From the NCBI GenBank assembly GCA_947625285.1, contig CANQNS010000001.1:62001-126000 (forward strand): a stretch of DNA of 64,000 bases. The letters are read 5' to 3'. Of the stretch, positions 17,825-27,018 are shown piece after piece. Each line of letters begins with the position of its first letter. Positions within the stretch are counted from its first letter, which is position 1. The notes beneath the pieces were generated by a model. The model worked only from the letters and a program-made list of their open reading frames with translations, had not been told where the DNA came from and searched no databases. The translations under genes were made by a program, and so were the position numbers. The DNA comes from an uncultured Oscillospiraceae bacterium. GTDB taxonomy: Bacteria; Bacillota; Clostridia; Oscillospirales; Oscillospiraceae.

Positions 17825-18997
17825 TCAATATCCTATCTTCACAAATTCCACGCCGGCCACGGCCTCGGCCACCAGCGCGTCCACGTCCAGGGCGGCCTCC
17901 GCCTCCCGGACCTTTTTTATCTTCGGGTGGGTGCAGGGGTGCCGGGGGGTGAACACGGTGCAGCAGTCCTCATAGGGCAAAATGGAGGTCTGGAAGGTGC
18001 CGATGCGCTCGGCGATGGCGATGACCTCTTTTTTGTCCATGCCCACCAGGGGCCGCAGCACCGGCAGGTCCGCGCAGTCCTCCGTGGCGGCCATGGCCTC
18101 CACGGTCTGGCTTGCTACCTGGCCCAAGCTCTCTCCGGTGATCAGCGCGCCGCAGTTATTATCCGCCGCGATGGCCGATGCGATACGCATCATCATGCGG
18201 CGCATGATCAGCGTGAAATAGTCCTCCGGGCACTTTTCCCGTATCTCCTCCTGGATGTGGGTGAAGGGCACGATCTGCACGTTCATCCGCCCGCACCAGG
18301 GCACCAGCAGCTTTGCCAGATCCAGCACCTTCTGCTTGGCAAGCTCCGAGGTATAGGGGAAGGAGAAAAAGTGCACCGGGATCAGCCGCATGCCCCGCTT
18401 TGCCATCATCCAGGTGGACACGGGGCTGTCGATGCCGCCGGAGAGCAGCGTCACCGCCGCCCCGGCGGTGCCCACCGGCAGGCCGCCGGCGGCCTCCACA
18501 GGGGCACCGTGGACGTAGGCCGCCCGGTCCCGGACCTCCAGATGGACGGTAAATTCCGGGTGGTGCATATCGGCGGTCAGGCCGGGAAAGGCGTCGTTCA
18601 GCTCCCCGCCCACATACTGGCTGAGTTGTACGCTTGTCATGGGGAACGCCTTGTCCCCCCGGCGGGACTCCACCTTGAAGGTCTTTGCCGCGGAGAGCTG
18701 GTCGAAAAGGTACTCCTTCGCCTTGGCAAGAATGGCCTCCGGGGTCTTTTCACAGGCGGCGGCCCGGGTCATAGTCATGATGCCGAACACGCTTTTCAGG
18801 GCCTCGAAAGCCCCGTCCACGTCGCAGGCCCCGTCCCTGGGCTCCACATAGATGATGGACTGGTGGGCGATGACCTCGAAATGGCCGAACCGCTTTAAGC
18901 GGCGGCGGATGTTGGAGAGGAGCTTTTGCTCAAAGGAACGCTTGTTGAGGCCCTTCAGGACCACCTCGCCCTCTTTGAGAAGGATCATATCGGTCAT
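17825..18997 (-). CDS. thiI: tRNA 4-thiouridine synthase ThiI
   Basis: Transfers sulfur to uridine 8 of tRNA, and in many bacteria also serves thiazole synthesis. The 390 residues hold an N-terminal ferredoxin-like/THUMP region (about 1-165) and a PP-loop ATPase (LLSGGIDSPVSTWMMAKRG near 180-200). The rhodanese domain found in E. coli ThiI is absent, the common Firmicute form that receives sulfur from a dedicated NifS-type desulfurase. No nifS gene is next to it here. The start lies one base after the comM stop, so translation is probably coupled. Confidence 0.95.
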   Translation of the reverse strand: MTDMILLKEGEVVLKGLNKRSFEQKLLSNIRRRLKRFGHFEVIAHQSIIYVEPRDGACDVDGAFEALKSVFGIMTMTRAAACEKTPEAILAKAKEYLFDQLSAAKTFKVESRRGDKAFPMTSVQLSQYVGGELNDAFPGLTADMHHPEFTVHLEVRDRAAYVHGAPVEAAGGLPVGTAGAAVTLLSGGIDSPVSTWMMAKRGMRLIPVHFFSFPYTSELAKQKVLDLAKLLVPWCGRMNVQIVPFTHIQEEIREKCPEDYFTLIMRRMMMRIASAIAADNNCGALITGESLGQVASQTVEAMAATEDCADLPVLRPLVGMDKKEVIAIAERIGTFQTSILPYEDCCTVFTPRHPCTHPKIKKVREAEAALDVDALVAEAVAGVEFVKIGY

Positions 18998-18998
18998 A

Positions 18999-20525
18999 TC
19001 AGACCCTCGCTTCGTTGACGTTGAATCGGAATGTGCGGTACTGGATGGCCTCCGCCAGATGGGCCGGGCGGATGAGATCGCTGCCGTCCAGGTCCGCGAT
19101 GGTCCGGGCCACCCGCAAAATGCGGTCGTAGCTCCGGGCGGTGAGGCCCAAGGCCTCGTAAGCCCCTTTCATCAGGGCGGAGCAGGCGTCGTCCAAAACG
19201 CAGAACCGCTCCATGGCCGCCGGGTCCATCCGGGCGTTCTCCCGGATGGAGGCGCCGTCGAACCGCCGCCGCTGGGCCGCCCGGGCCCGGTCCACCCGGG
19301 CCTTGACGGCGGCGGAGCTCTCCCCGTTGGGACGGGCCTCCAGCTCCTCATATTCCAGGGCCGGGACCTCCACCATGATGTCGATCCGGTCCAGCAGAGG
19401 GCCGGATATCTTGCTCTGATACTCCGCCACGGACCGGGGCGAACACCGGCACCGGCCGGAGGGGTGGCCGTACCAGCCGCACCGGCAGGGGTTCATGGCG
19501 CACACCAGCATGAACCGGCTGGGATAGGTCAGGGACCCGCCGGCCCGGCTGACCGTCACCTCGCCCTCCTCCAAAGGCTGGCGGAGCAGGTCGATCACGT
19601 CCCGGTGGAATTCCGGCAGCTCGTCCAGGAAAAGCACCCCGTTGTGGGCCAGGCCCATCTCCCCGGGCCGCAGGTCCGCCCCGCCGGACAGGGCCTGGCG
19701 GGAGGCGGTCTGGTTAGGGGCCCGGAAGGGGCGGCGGACCACCACCGGGTCCTCCGCCGTGGTGAGGCCCGCCACGGACCAGATGGCCGTGGTCTGCAAG
19801 GCCTCCTCCCGGCTCATGTCCGGCAGGATGCCGGGGAGCCTTTTCGCCAGCATGGACTTGCCCGCCCCCGGCGGGCCCACCATCAGCACGTTGTGTCCGC
19901 CGGCGGCGGCCACCTCCAACGCCCGCTTCACGTTCTCCTGGCCCTTTACCTCCGCAAAGTCGGGCACAGGGGCCCGGCCTGGGTCCAGCACGCCGGGGGC
20001 GGCGGGGACGATGGTCCCCTCGCCGGAGAGAAAATCGGTCAGCTGCCGGGCGGTCTCCACGGGGTAGACCTCCACCCCCTGGGCAAAGGCCGCCTCGGCG
20101 GCGTTGTCCTTTGGCACGAAAAGCCGCTTCGCGCCGGCCTTTTCCGCCGCCAGGGCCATGGGCAGGGCTCCAGATACGGGCCGGAGCTGCCCCGTCAGGG
20201 ACAGCTCGCCGAAAAACATATCGTCCGCCCGGGGCGGCCTCATCTGCCCCGAGGCGGCCAGGATGCCCAGCAGCACCGGCAGGTCATAGACCGTGCCGGC
20301 CTTTTTCGTGTCCGCCGGGGCCAGATTCACCGTGATACGGCTGACGGGAAAGTCCCAGCCGTTGTGCTTGACCGCGGCCCGGACCCGGTCCGCGGCCTCC
20401 TTTACGGCGGCGTCGGGCAGGCCCACCATGTCCAGCCGGGGCAGGCCGGAGGCGATGGATGTCTCCAGCTCTACCTCATAGCCGCCTATTCCTTTGATGC
20501 CAAGGGAACGGATGCGAGCGTACAC
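18999..20525 (-). CDS. comM: YifB/ComM family Mg-chelatase-like AAA+ ATPase
   Basis: A 508-residue AAA+ protein. In naturally competent bacteria ComM is a branch-migration helicase used in chromosomal recombination of taken-up DNA; in others its role is less clear. Seen: N-terminal Lon-like fold (ASGLPRLDMVGLPDAAVKE), Walker A MVGPPGAGKSMLAKRLPG, Walker B VLFLDELPEF, and a CRCGWYGHP zinc-like insertion followed by a C-terminal Mg-chelatase domain. It starts with GTG behind AGAGGTG. A 140-base gap with two perfect hairpins separates it from aspS upstream. Confidence 0.94.
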   Translation of the reverse strand: MYARIRSLGIKGIGGYEVELETSIASGLPRLDMVGLPDAAVKEAADRVRAAVKHNGWDFPVSRITVNLAPADTKKAGTVYDLPVLLGILAASGQMRPPRADDMFFGELSLTGQLRPVSGALPMALAAEKAGAKRLFVPKDNAAEAAFAQGVEVYPVETARQLTDFLSGEGTIVPAAPGVLDPGRAPVPDFAEVKGQENVKRALEVAAAGGHNVLMVGPPGAGKSMLAKRLPGILPDMSREEALQTTAIWSVAGLTTAEDPVVVRRPFRAPNQTASRQALSGGADLRPGEMGLAHNGVLFLDELPEFHRDVIDLLRQPLEEGEVTVSRAGGSLTYPSRFMLVCAMNPCRCGWYGHPSGRCRCSPRSVAEYQSKISGPLLDRIDIMVEVPALEYEELEARPNGESSAAVKARVDRARAAQRRRFDGASIRENARMDPAAMERFCVLDDACSALMKGAYEALGLTARSYDRILRVARTIADLDGSDLIRPAHLAEAIQYRTFRFNVNEARV

Positions 20526-20580
20526 GGCCGGACACCTCTTTTCATTTTAATGCCCGAAGGGCGACTTTGTTGAATGGGGC

Positions 20581-20654
20581 CCCCACGCGGCACGCCTACC
20601 GCGTGGGGAGAGGAGAAACCCCGTGCTGTCCGAGCCTTGCCGCTTGCGGCAAGG
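20581..20654 (-). repeat. Two perfect hairpins between aspS and comM
   Basis: CCCCACGCGG (20581-20590) pairs with CCGCGTGGGG (20599-20608), and CCTTGCCGC (20635-20643) with GCGGCAAGG (20646-20654). Neither is followed by a clear U-tract on the minus strand. They may be partial terminators, messenger-processing sites or members of a dispersed hairpin family; on the minus strand CGCCCTTCGGGCATTAAAATG lies between them and comM. Confidence 0.65.
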
Positions 20655-20665
20655 GGAGGCCCAGC

Positions 20666-22441
20666 TTAGGGTGTTTCGACGACGGCGATATGCAGCTCGT
20701 CCAGCTGCTTTTGCTCCACCGTGCCGGGGGCGTCCATCATCAGGTCCTGGGCGTTCTTGTTCATGGGGAAGGGGATGATCTCCCGGATGGAGGGCTCTCC
20801 TGCCAGCAGCATCACCATCCGGTCCACGCCGGGGGCGATGCCCGCGTGGGGAGGCGCGCCGTAGCAGAAGGCGTTGTACATGGCCGGGAACTTGGCCTTC
20901 ACGTCGGCCTCGCCCAGACCCACCATCTCAAAGGCCTTCACCATGATGTCGGGGTCGTGGTTGCGGACCGCGCCGGAGGAAAGCTCCACGCCGTTGCACA
21001 CCAGGTCGTACTGATAGGCGTAGATGTCCAGGGGGTCGATCTCGCCCCGCTCGGCCTTTTCCAGCACCGCCAGGCCCCCGTTGGGCATGGAGAAGGGGTT
21101 GTGGCAGAACTCCAGCTGGCCGGATTCCTCCCCGATCTCGAACATGGGGAAGTCCACGATCCAGCAGAAGGCGTACTGCCGCTCGTCCATGTGGCCGGGC
21201 ACCAACCCGCCCAGCATCTTCACCGCCACGCCGGCGGTCTTCAGGGCCTCGTCCCTGGCGCCGGCGGCGATGAGCCCCAGGCTGCCGGGGACCAGCCCCA
21301 GCTCCTTCAGCTCGCTTTCATGGCCCGTCAGGAACTTTGCCACGCCGCCCACCAGGACGCCGTTTTCGTCCATGCGGACCCAGTAGGGCTTCCGGCCCGC
21401 CTGGACCGCCACGTCGTCGCAGAGCTTGTCGATCTGCTTGCGGGTCAGCTCCGAGCCCGTGCAGGGCACGATCTTCACCACGGCGGCCTGCTCAAAGGGG
21501 GCAAAGCCCTCGGTCGTTTTGGCAAGGGCGGTCATGTCCTTGACGGTCAGATCGATGCGCAGGTCCGGCTTGTCGGTGCCGTAGGTCTCCATGGCCTCGT
21601 TGAAGGGGATGCGCCGGAAGGGGGCCTGGGAGGCCACGTCGTAGGTGCCGTACTTGGCGAAGATGGGCGGCAGCACGTCCTCGATGATGGCGAACACGTC
21701 CTCCTGATCGGCAAAGGCCATCTCCATATCCAGTTGATAGAACTCGCCGGGGGACCGGTCCCCCCGGGCGTCCTCGTCCCGGAAGCAGGGGGCGATCTGG
21801 AAGTACCGGTCGAAGCCGGAGGTCATCAGAAGCTGCTTGAACTGCTGGGGGGCCTGGGGCAAGGCGTAGAACTTGCCGGGGTGCTTTCTGGCCGGAACCA
21901 GGTAATCCCGGGCGCCCTCCGGGCTGGAGGCCGTCAGGATGGGGGTGGTGATGTCCAGAAAATCGTGTTCCAGCATGGCCTTGCGCAAGGCCGCGATCAC
22001 GTTGCAGCGCAGGATGATGTTCTGCTTCACCGCCGGGTTGCGCAAGTCTAGGTAACGGTATTTCAGCCTGAGGGCCTCGTCGGCCTCCCGGCTGCGGTTG
22101 ATCTCAAAGGGCAGCTCGTTGTAATGGCAGCGGCCCAGTACCTCCACGCGCTCCGGCACGATCTCGATATCGCCGGTGGGCAGCTTGGGGTTTTTGCTGT
22201 CCCGCTCCCGGACCGTGCCCTCCACGGCGACGGTGCTCTCCTTGGTGATGGAGCGGAAGGTCCTTACCATCTCCTCCGTCTCGGCCACCACCTGGGTGAC
22301 GCCGTAAAAGTCCCGGATCACCACGAAGGCCAGGGCCGCGCCCACCTCCCGGACGTTCTCCATCCAGCCCACGATCTTCACTTTCCTGCCCGCGTCATCC
22401 AGCCGAAGCTGGCCGCAGGTATGGGTACGCATCTGAGTCAT
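20666..22441 (-). CDS. aspS: Aspartyl-tRNA synthetase
   Basis: Class II synthetase charging tRNA-Asp. The 591-residue bacterial-type protein has the OB-fold anticodon domain (about 1-110), motif 2 (PCFRDEDARGDR), the large GAD insertion of bacterial AspRS, and motif 3 (APPHAGIAPGVDRMVMLLAG). Its start overlaps the hisS stop by four bases, the classic hisS-aspS operon of Firmicutes. I see no GatCAB gene here, so whether this is a discriminating or non-discriminating enzyme cannot be judged from context. Confidence 0.97.
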   Translation of the reverse strand: MTQMRTHTCGQLRLDDAGRKVKIVGWMENVREVGAALAFVVIRDFYGVTQVVAETEEMVRTFRSITKESTVAVEGTVRERDSKNPKLPTGDIEIVPERVEVLGRCHYNELPFEINRSREADEALRLKYRYLDLRNPAVKQNIILRCNVIAALRKAMLEHDFLDITTPILTASSPEGARDYLVPARKHPGKFYALPQAPQQFKQLLMTSGFDRYFQIAPCFRDEDARGDRSPGEFYQLDMEMAFADQEDVFAIIEDVLPPIFAKYGTYDVASQAPFRRIPFNEAMETYGTDKPDLRIDLTVKDMTALAKTTEGFAPFEQAAVVKIVPCTGSELTRKQIDKLCDDVAVQAGRKPYWVRMDENGVLVGGVAKFLTGHESELKELGLVPGSLGLIAAGARDEALKTAGVAVKMLGGLVPGHMDERQYAFCWIVDFPMFEIGEESGQLEFCHNPFSMPNGGLAVLEKAERGEIDPLDIYAYQYDLVCNGVELSSGAVRNHDPDIMVKAFEMVGLGEADVKAKFPAMYNAFCYGAPPHAGIAPGVDRMVMLLAGEPSIREIIPFPMNKNAQDLMMDAPGTVEQKQLDELHIAVVETP

Positions 22442-23778
22442 ATTTCCTTCTCCTTCACCGGCCTTGCCGGGTCTTTCAAGCTGTCCAGAATAAGGGCGGC
22501 GGCCGCATCCGCCGTCACAGCCGTCTGGCTGCCGGAGCGCAGGTCCTTCAGCCCCACCGTGCCGGCGGCCTCCTCGTCGGAGCCCACCACCACCGCGTAG
22601 GGGATCGCCAGCTTGTCCGCGTAGGCGAACTTGGCCTTGACCTTTCTCTTCTCCGTGTATACCTGGGTCCGGACCCCGGCGGCCCGCAGCACAGCGGCGC
22701 AGCGCACCGCGTAGGCCGGGTCGTCCCCCAGGGGGATCACCAGCGCGTCGCAGGGGGCGGTGGAGAGGGCCTCGTTCAAAAGCCCCTGCTCCTGCAGGAT
22801 ATAGAAAAGCCGCGTCACGCCGATGGACAGTCCCACCCCCGGCAGCTTTTTGTCCGTATAGTACCCGGCCAGGTCGTCGTACCGGCCCCCGGAGCAGACC
22901 GAGCCCACCTCGGGATAGTCCAGAAGCTGGGTCTCATACACCGTGCCGGTGTAATAGTCCAGGCCCCGGGCGATTGTCAGGTCCACCCGCCACTTGTCGT
23001 CCGGCACCCCCAGGCCCGGCAGCAGGTCCGTCACGGCCTTCAGCTCCGCCAGGCCCTCGGCCAGAGCCGGGCACTTGCCCGCCAGCGGCTCCAGCGCGCC
23101 CATGGGGTCCGGCGCGGAGAGGATGTCCAGCAGCTCCGCCGCCTGGCCGGGGGCCATGCCCAGGTCCGTGAGCAAGGCGGCCACCTTGTCCCGGCCGATC
23201 TTCTCCAGCTTGTCGACGGCGCCCATGACGTTCACCGGGTCGGGCACGCCCAGATACTCGAAAAGGCCGTTGAGGACCTTGCGGCTGTTGATGCGGATGC
23301 AAAACCGCTCCAGCCCCAGCCGGCGGAACACCTCGCATATGACGGCGGGCATCTCCGCGTCGTTGGCGATATCCAGCTTCCCGTCACCGATCACGTCGAT
23401 GTCGGCCTGGTAAAACTCCCGGAACCTGCCCCGCTGGGCCCGCTCCCCCCGGTAGACCTTGCCGATCTGGTACCGGCGGAAGGGGAAGGTGAGCCGGCCG
23501 TAGTTCATAGCCACGTACTTGGCAAGGGGCACGGTCAGGTCAAAGCGCAGAGCCAGGTCGCTGTCGCCCCTGGCAAAGCGGTATATCTGTTTTTCCGTCT
23601 CGCCGCCGCCCTTTGCCAGCAGAACCTCCGCCGCTTCCACGGCGGGGGTGTCGATGCTGGAAAAGCCATACAGGGCGTAGGTCCGGCGCAGTACGTCCAT
23701 GACCGCGTCCATCTGCGCCTGGCTGGCCGGCAGCAGCTCCATGAACCCGGACAGGGTCCGGGGCGTGATCCGTTCCAT
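22438..23778 (-). CDS. hisS: Histidyl-tRNA synthetase
   Basis: Class II synthetase charging tRNA-His. Motif 2 (RYQIGKVYRGERAQRGRFREF), the HisRS-specific RGLDYYTGTVYE, the VCSGGRYDDLAGYY block and a C-terminal HGTP anticodon-binding domain are all present; at 446 residues it is slightly longer than average. ATG 23778 follows GAGGAGAAG. No T-box leader is visible; the only structure upstream is a GC hairpin at 23798-23817 between mgsA and hisS. Confidence 0.97.
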   Translation of the reverse strand: MERITPRTLSGFMELLPASQAQMDAVMDVLRRTYALYGFSSIDTPAVEAAEVLLAKGGGETEKQIYRFARGDSDLALRFDLTVPLAKYVAMNYGRLTFPFRRYQIGKVYRGERAQRGRFREFYQADIDVIGDGKLDIANDAEMPAVICEVFRRLGLERFCIRINSRKVLNGLFEYLGVPDPVNVMGAVDKLEKIGRDKVAALLTDLGMAPGQAAELLDILSAPDPMGALEPLAGKCPALAEGLAELKAVTDLLPGLGVPDDKWRVDLTIARGLDYYTGTVYETQLLDYPEVGSVCSGGRYDDLAGYYTDKKLPGVGLSIGVTRLFYILQEQGLLNEALSTAPCDALVIPLGDDPAYAVRCAAVLRAAGVRTQVYTEKRKVKAKFAYADKLAIPYAVVVGSDEEAAGTVGLKDLRSGSQTAVTADAAAALILDSLKDPARPVKEKEI

Positions 23779-23797
23779 AGCTTCTCCTCGTCAGGGA

Positions 23798-23817
23798 CGG
23801 CCGCCGGAAGGCGGCCG
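23798..23817 (-). repeat. GC-rich hairpin between mgsA and hisS
   Basis: CGGCCGCC-GGAA-GGCGGCCG, a perfect 8-bp stem with a GNRA-like loop (TTCC on the minus strand) and no U-tract. It could be a partial terminator or stability element within the operon. Confidence 0.5.
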
Positions 23818-23828
23818 CCGCCAGATGT

Positions 23829-24239
23829 TCAATGCCGCTTGTTCTTCGGGTTGACGATGTCGCGCCAGGCGAAGTCGCCCCGGCGCAGGCCCTGAACGAG
23901 CACCTCCGCCGTAGCCATGTTGGAGGCGAAAGGGATGTTGTGGTTGGCGCACAGCAGCGCGATCTCGTTGACCGGGCCGAACAGCTCCGGGTGGTAGGGG
24001 TCGGCAAAGAACATCACCAGGTCGATCTCGTTGTAGGCGATGCGGGCGCCGATCTGCTGCACGCCCCCCTGCGAGGAGTTCATATAAAGCTCGATGGGCA
24101 GGCCCGTGGCCTCCCGCACCAGCTTGCCGGTGGTGTTGGTGGCGATGATGTTGTGCTCCGCCAGGATGCCGCAGTAGGCGATGCAGAACTGCACCATCAG
24201 CTCTTTCTTCCCGTCGTGGGCCATAAGCGCGATATTCAT
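23829..24239 (-). CDS. mgsA: Methylglyoxal synthase
   Basis: Converts dihydroxyacetone phosphate to methylglyoxal and phosphate, a bypass of lower glycolysis when phosphate is scarce. The 136-residue length is typical. Active-site blocks are visible: IALMAHDGKK (His/Asp), ATNTTGKLV (phosphate loop), MNSSQGGVQQIGARI and FADPYHPE. It is preceded by AGGAGG. In several Clostridia mgsA ends the mre-min-PBP2 cluster, and here it directly follows the PBP2 gene, matching that order without minCDE. Confidence 0.95.
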   Translation of the reverse strand: MNIALMAHDGKKELMVQFCIAYCGILAEHNIIATNTTGKLVREATGLPIELYMNSSQGGVQQIGARIAYNEIDLVMFFADPYHPELFGPVNEIALLCANHNIPFASNMATAEVLVQGLRRGDFAWRDIVNPKNKRH

Positions 24240-24285
24240 GGAAGACCTCCTAAGAGATGGATTGCAATGTTGATTGGGTGAAAGA

Positions 24286-26385
24286 TCAGGCCAGCAGCGT
24301 CAGCTCGTTCTCGGTCTGCTGGGTGCTCACCTGGAAATCGAAGTAGTACTGGAGCATATCCCTTGCCATGACGCCCAGGTTGGCGCCCTTGGAGCCGTTC
24401 TCGATGGCCACGGCCACGGCGATCTCCGGGTCGCTGTAGGGCGCGAAGCAGATGAAGAAGGCGTCGTTGGTGCTGCTGCCGGTCTCGGTGGTGCCGGTCT
24501 TGGCGGCCACTTCGTATTCAAAGTTCACGAAGGGCTCCCAGGCGGTGCCCCAGCGGTTGGTGACGGCGCCCCGCATCCCCTCATGGATCAGGTCCCAGTT
24601 GCCCGAGTAGGAGTCCACCTTGCTGATGACCTCCGGCTCCCGCTCGTAGATGCTCTCGGAGTAATCATAGCTGGAGGCGGACTTGAGGATGGAGCAGCTG
24701 TACACAGTGCCCCGGTTGGCGATGGCGGCGGCGTACCGGGCCAGCTGGATGGGGGTGATCAGGGTAAGGCCCTGGCCTATGGAGGCCAGCAGCGTATCCG
24801 CCGCGTACCAGGAGGCCACACGCTGGCCCTCGTAGAGCCGGGCCTTCAGGTCCGGAGAGGCCACCTGGCCGATGGCCTCGTCCAGCTCGATGCCGGAGGG
24901 TTTGCCCAGACCCAGCAGCGCGGCGTATTTGTCGATGTTGTCGATGCCGATGGTGTCCCCCACGGTGAAGAAGAAGAAGTTGCAGCTGTAGGTAAGGGCC
25001 TGGCTCACGTTCATGGCCCCGTGAGGCCCGCCGGTGCAGCCGGGGGCGTAGCCGGAGGAGCGGTATTTATCGAAGATGGTGGTGCAGACGATAGTGGTGT
25101 TCTTGTCTATGAACCCCTCCGTCAGAGCCGCCAGGGCCATGCAGGGCTTCCAGGTGGAGCCGGGGGAGTACAGGCCCGACAACGCCCGGTTCACCAGGGG
25201 GTTGTTCTCCGCCTCCAGGAGCGTGTCGAAATCGTCCAGATAGGTCTCCAGGTTGAAAGAGGGATAGCTTGCCATGCACAGGGGCTCGCCGGTCTTTACG
25301 TTCACGGCCACGATGGCCCCGCCGGTGATAAGCTCCCGGATCTCCGAGCGTTTGCCCTCCTGCTCGTATTTCTGGTTGTCGGCCTCTGTCTGGGCGTTGT
25401 TGGACTCGATGTAGGAGGCCAGGGTGGACTCCGCCGCGGCCTGCAGCTCGATGTCCAGGGTCAGGTAGATGTTGTTGCCGGGCTTGGGGACCTCGTTGTA
25501 CACGGTGCTGGTGACAACGCCCTCGCTGGTGCGGGTGATCTCCGCCTCGCCGTCCACCCCGTGGAGCAGATCCTCGAAGGCGGACTCCACGCCGGCCTTG
25601 CCCACCACCGCGTTGAGGGGGTAGTCCTTTTCCTTGTAGACCTTATATTCCTCCGCGCTCATGGCGCCGGTGTAGCCCAGGATATGGGGCGCGTAGGTGG
25701 TGTTCAGCTCCCGGACGTAGCTGACCTGGACCTCGAAGCCGGGCAGGTCCGCCTCCATGAGAGAGGTGATGGTGCCGATGGACACGTCCTGGGCGAACAC
25801 ATAGTCGGAGGTGTTGACTACGTACCGCACGTTCACTCCGTAGCGCACCCCGGCGATGACCCGCATATCCTCCGCGCTGTAGTTGCCGTCGATGCCGTAG
25901 CGGGTGCGCATCTTTGCCATGATCTCCACGGCGGAGGCGTCCGGGGACAGCCCGTTGGCGGTGAGCCACGCGCTGAGCAGGATGGACTGGGTGTCGGACA
26001 TATCCGTGAACTCCCAGGGGGTAGTCATGGAGATGGGCAGCTCGTCGTTATAGGTGTCGCCGTTGGCCTCGATGAGCTGGCACATCTGCAGGATGATGGC
26101 GTTGGCCTGGTTGCCGTCCAGGTCTCCCATCAGCAGCTCCTCGTCCTTGATGAGCAGGTTGTTGCAGCTGCGGTTGGAGACCAGCATCCGGCCATAGCGG
26201 TCCATGATGTTGCCACGGGCGGCGATCACGTCCTCGTGGGAGATGATGGAGTTGATGGACGCCTCATAATTGCGGTTGCCCTCTACGATCTGGAGCCGGT
26301 AGAGGGTGACGGCGAATACGCTCAATAGGACCAGGACCACGACGCCCATGAACAGGAGCCGGCCTGTGCTGATCAGCTTTCTCAT
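24286..26385 (-). CDS. mrdA: Penicillin-binding protein 2 (elongasome transpeptidase)
   Basis: Class B peptidoglycan transpeptidase that works with MreC, MreD and a SEDS polymerase in side-wall growth. The 699 residues contain an N-terminal membrane anchor (about 9-30), a dimerisation/pedestal domain and a transpeptidase domain with all three catalytic motifs: S410-T-W-K413, S467-C-N469 and K629-T-G631. It follows mreC and mreD, the standard context of PBP2. The ribosome binding site is weak (GAGG about 15 bases upstream). A small CGCGCCC/GGGCGCG hairpin (26413-26428) lies between mreD and this gene. Confidence 0.95.
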   Translation of the reverse strand: MRKLISTGRLLFMGVVVLVLLSVFAVTLYRLQIVEGNRNYEASINSIISHEDVIAARGNIMDRYGRMLVSNRSCNNLLIKDEELLMGDLDGNQANAIILQMCQLIEANGDTYNDELPISMTTPWEFTDMSDTQSILLSAWLTANGLSPDASAVEIMAKMRTRYGIDGNYSAEDMRVIAGVRYGVNVRYVVNTSDYVFAQDVSIGTITSLMEADLPGFEVQVSYVRELNTTYAPHILGYTGAMSAEEYKVYKEKDYPLNAVVGKAGVESAFEDLLHGVDGEAEITRTSEGVVTSTVYNEVPKPGNNIYLTLDIELQAAAESTLASYIESNNAQTEADNQKYEQEGKRSEIRELITGGAIVAVNVKTGEPLCMASYPSFNLETYLDDFDTLLEAENNPLVNRALSGLYSPGSTWKPCMALAALTEGFIDKNTTIVCTTIFDKYRSSGYAPGCTGGPHGAMNVSQALTYSCNFFFFTVGDTIGIDNIDKYAALLGLGKPSGIELDEAIGQVASPDLKARLYEGQRVASWYAADTLLASIGQGLTLITPIQLARYAAAIANRGTVYSCSILKSASSYDYSESIYEREPEVISKVDSYSGNWDLIHEGMRGAVTNRWGTAWEPFVNFEYEVAAKTGTTETGSSTNDAFFICFAPYSDPEIAVAVAIENGSKGANLGVMARDMLQYYFDFQVSTQQTENELTLLA

Positions 26386-26457
26386 AGGATGCGCTAATGC
26401 CTCGCTTAAAGTCGCGCCCGTGGGCGCGGATAGAAGTTTCTTACGTTCCGACAGATA

Positions 26458-27012
26458 TCATTTTCCCATCGGCCTCGCGGCGATGATCTTGCAGGGGAAG
26501 TAAAGGGGCAGGCTCAGCACAAGGCTCCAGACCACCTGGATCAGCCCCGTGCGCAGCACGGGCCAGTAGGCCGGCCCGGCGATATACAGCGCGTGGAACG
26601 CCCGTGCGTCCTGGTCCGCCAGAAACAGGAACCGGAACATCTGGCAGAAGGTGACGAGGGCCAGCGTCAGCAGCAGCATCGTCACATAGGACACGAAACC
26701 CTTGTGCAGCATATATTTGCCCAGCACGCCGGTGAAAAATCCCGCGGCGGACAGCGTTATCGTGAACAGCACCACGTGCCCCGCACAGCTGAAATCGGCG
26801 AAGTACCCCGCTGCCAGGCCCAGCACGCCGCCCCAGACGCCGCCCTCGAACAGCGCCACCGCCACCACCAGCGCGGGCAGCAGCATGGGCCGGACCCCCA
26901 GCACGGGCATGCGGGACACGATCTGGTTTTGCAGCACCAGCACCGCCGCCATCAGCAGGCCGTACACGATGGCCCGCCGCAGCTTGGACAGGTCGATAAG
27001 GTCAAGCAGCAT
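26458..27012 (-). CDS. mreD: Rod shape-determining protein MreD
   Basis: Small polytopic membrane protein of the elongasome. The 184 residues form about five to six hydrophobic segments, with the typical MreD block RPMLLPALVVAVALFEG early and GVLGLAAGYFADF in the middle. It starts six bases after the mreC stop. Sequence conservation in this family is low, so identification rests on topology, length and the position between mreC and the PBP2 gene. Confidence 0.92.
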   Translation of the reverse strand: MLLDLIDLSKLRRAIVYGLLMAAVLVLQNQIVSRMPVLGVRPMLLPALVVAVALFEGGVWGGVLGLAAGYFADFSCAGHVVLFTITLSAAGFFTGVLGKYMLHKGFVSYVTMLLLTLALVTFCQMFRFLFLADQDARAFHALYIAGPAYWPVLRTGLIQVVWSLVLSLPLYFPCKIIAARPMGK

Positions 27013-27018
27013 ATGCCG

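Noticed and set aside
23779-23828. Possible T-box leader upstream of hisS-aspS
   Set aside because: The gap to mgsA is only 50 bases and contains one GC hairpin; no T-box sequence or specifier stem fits.
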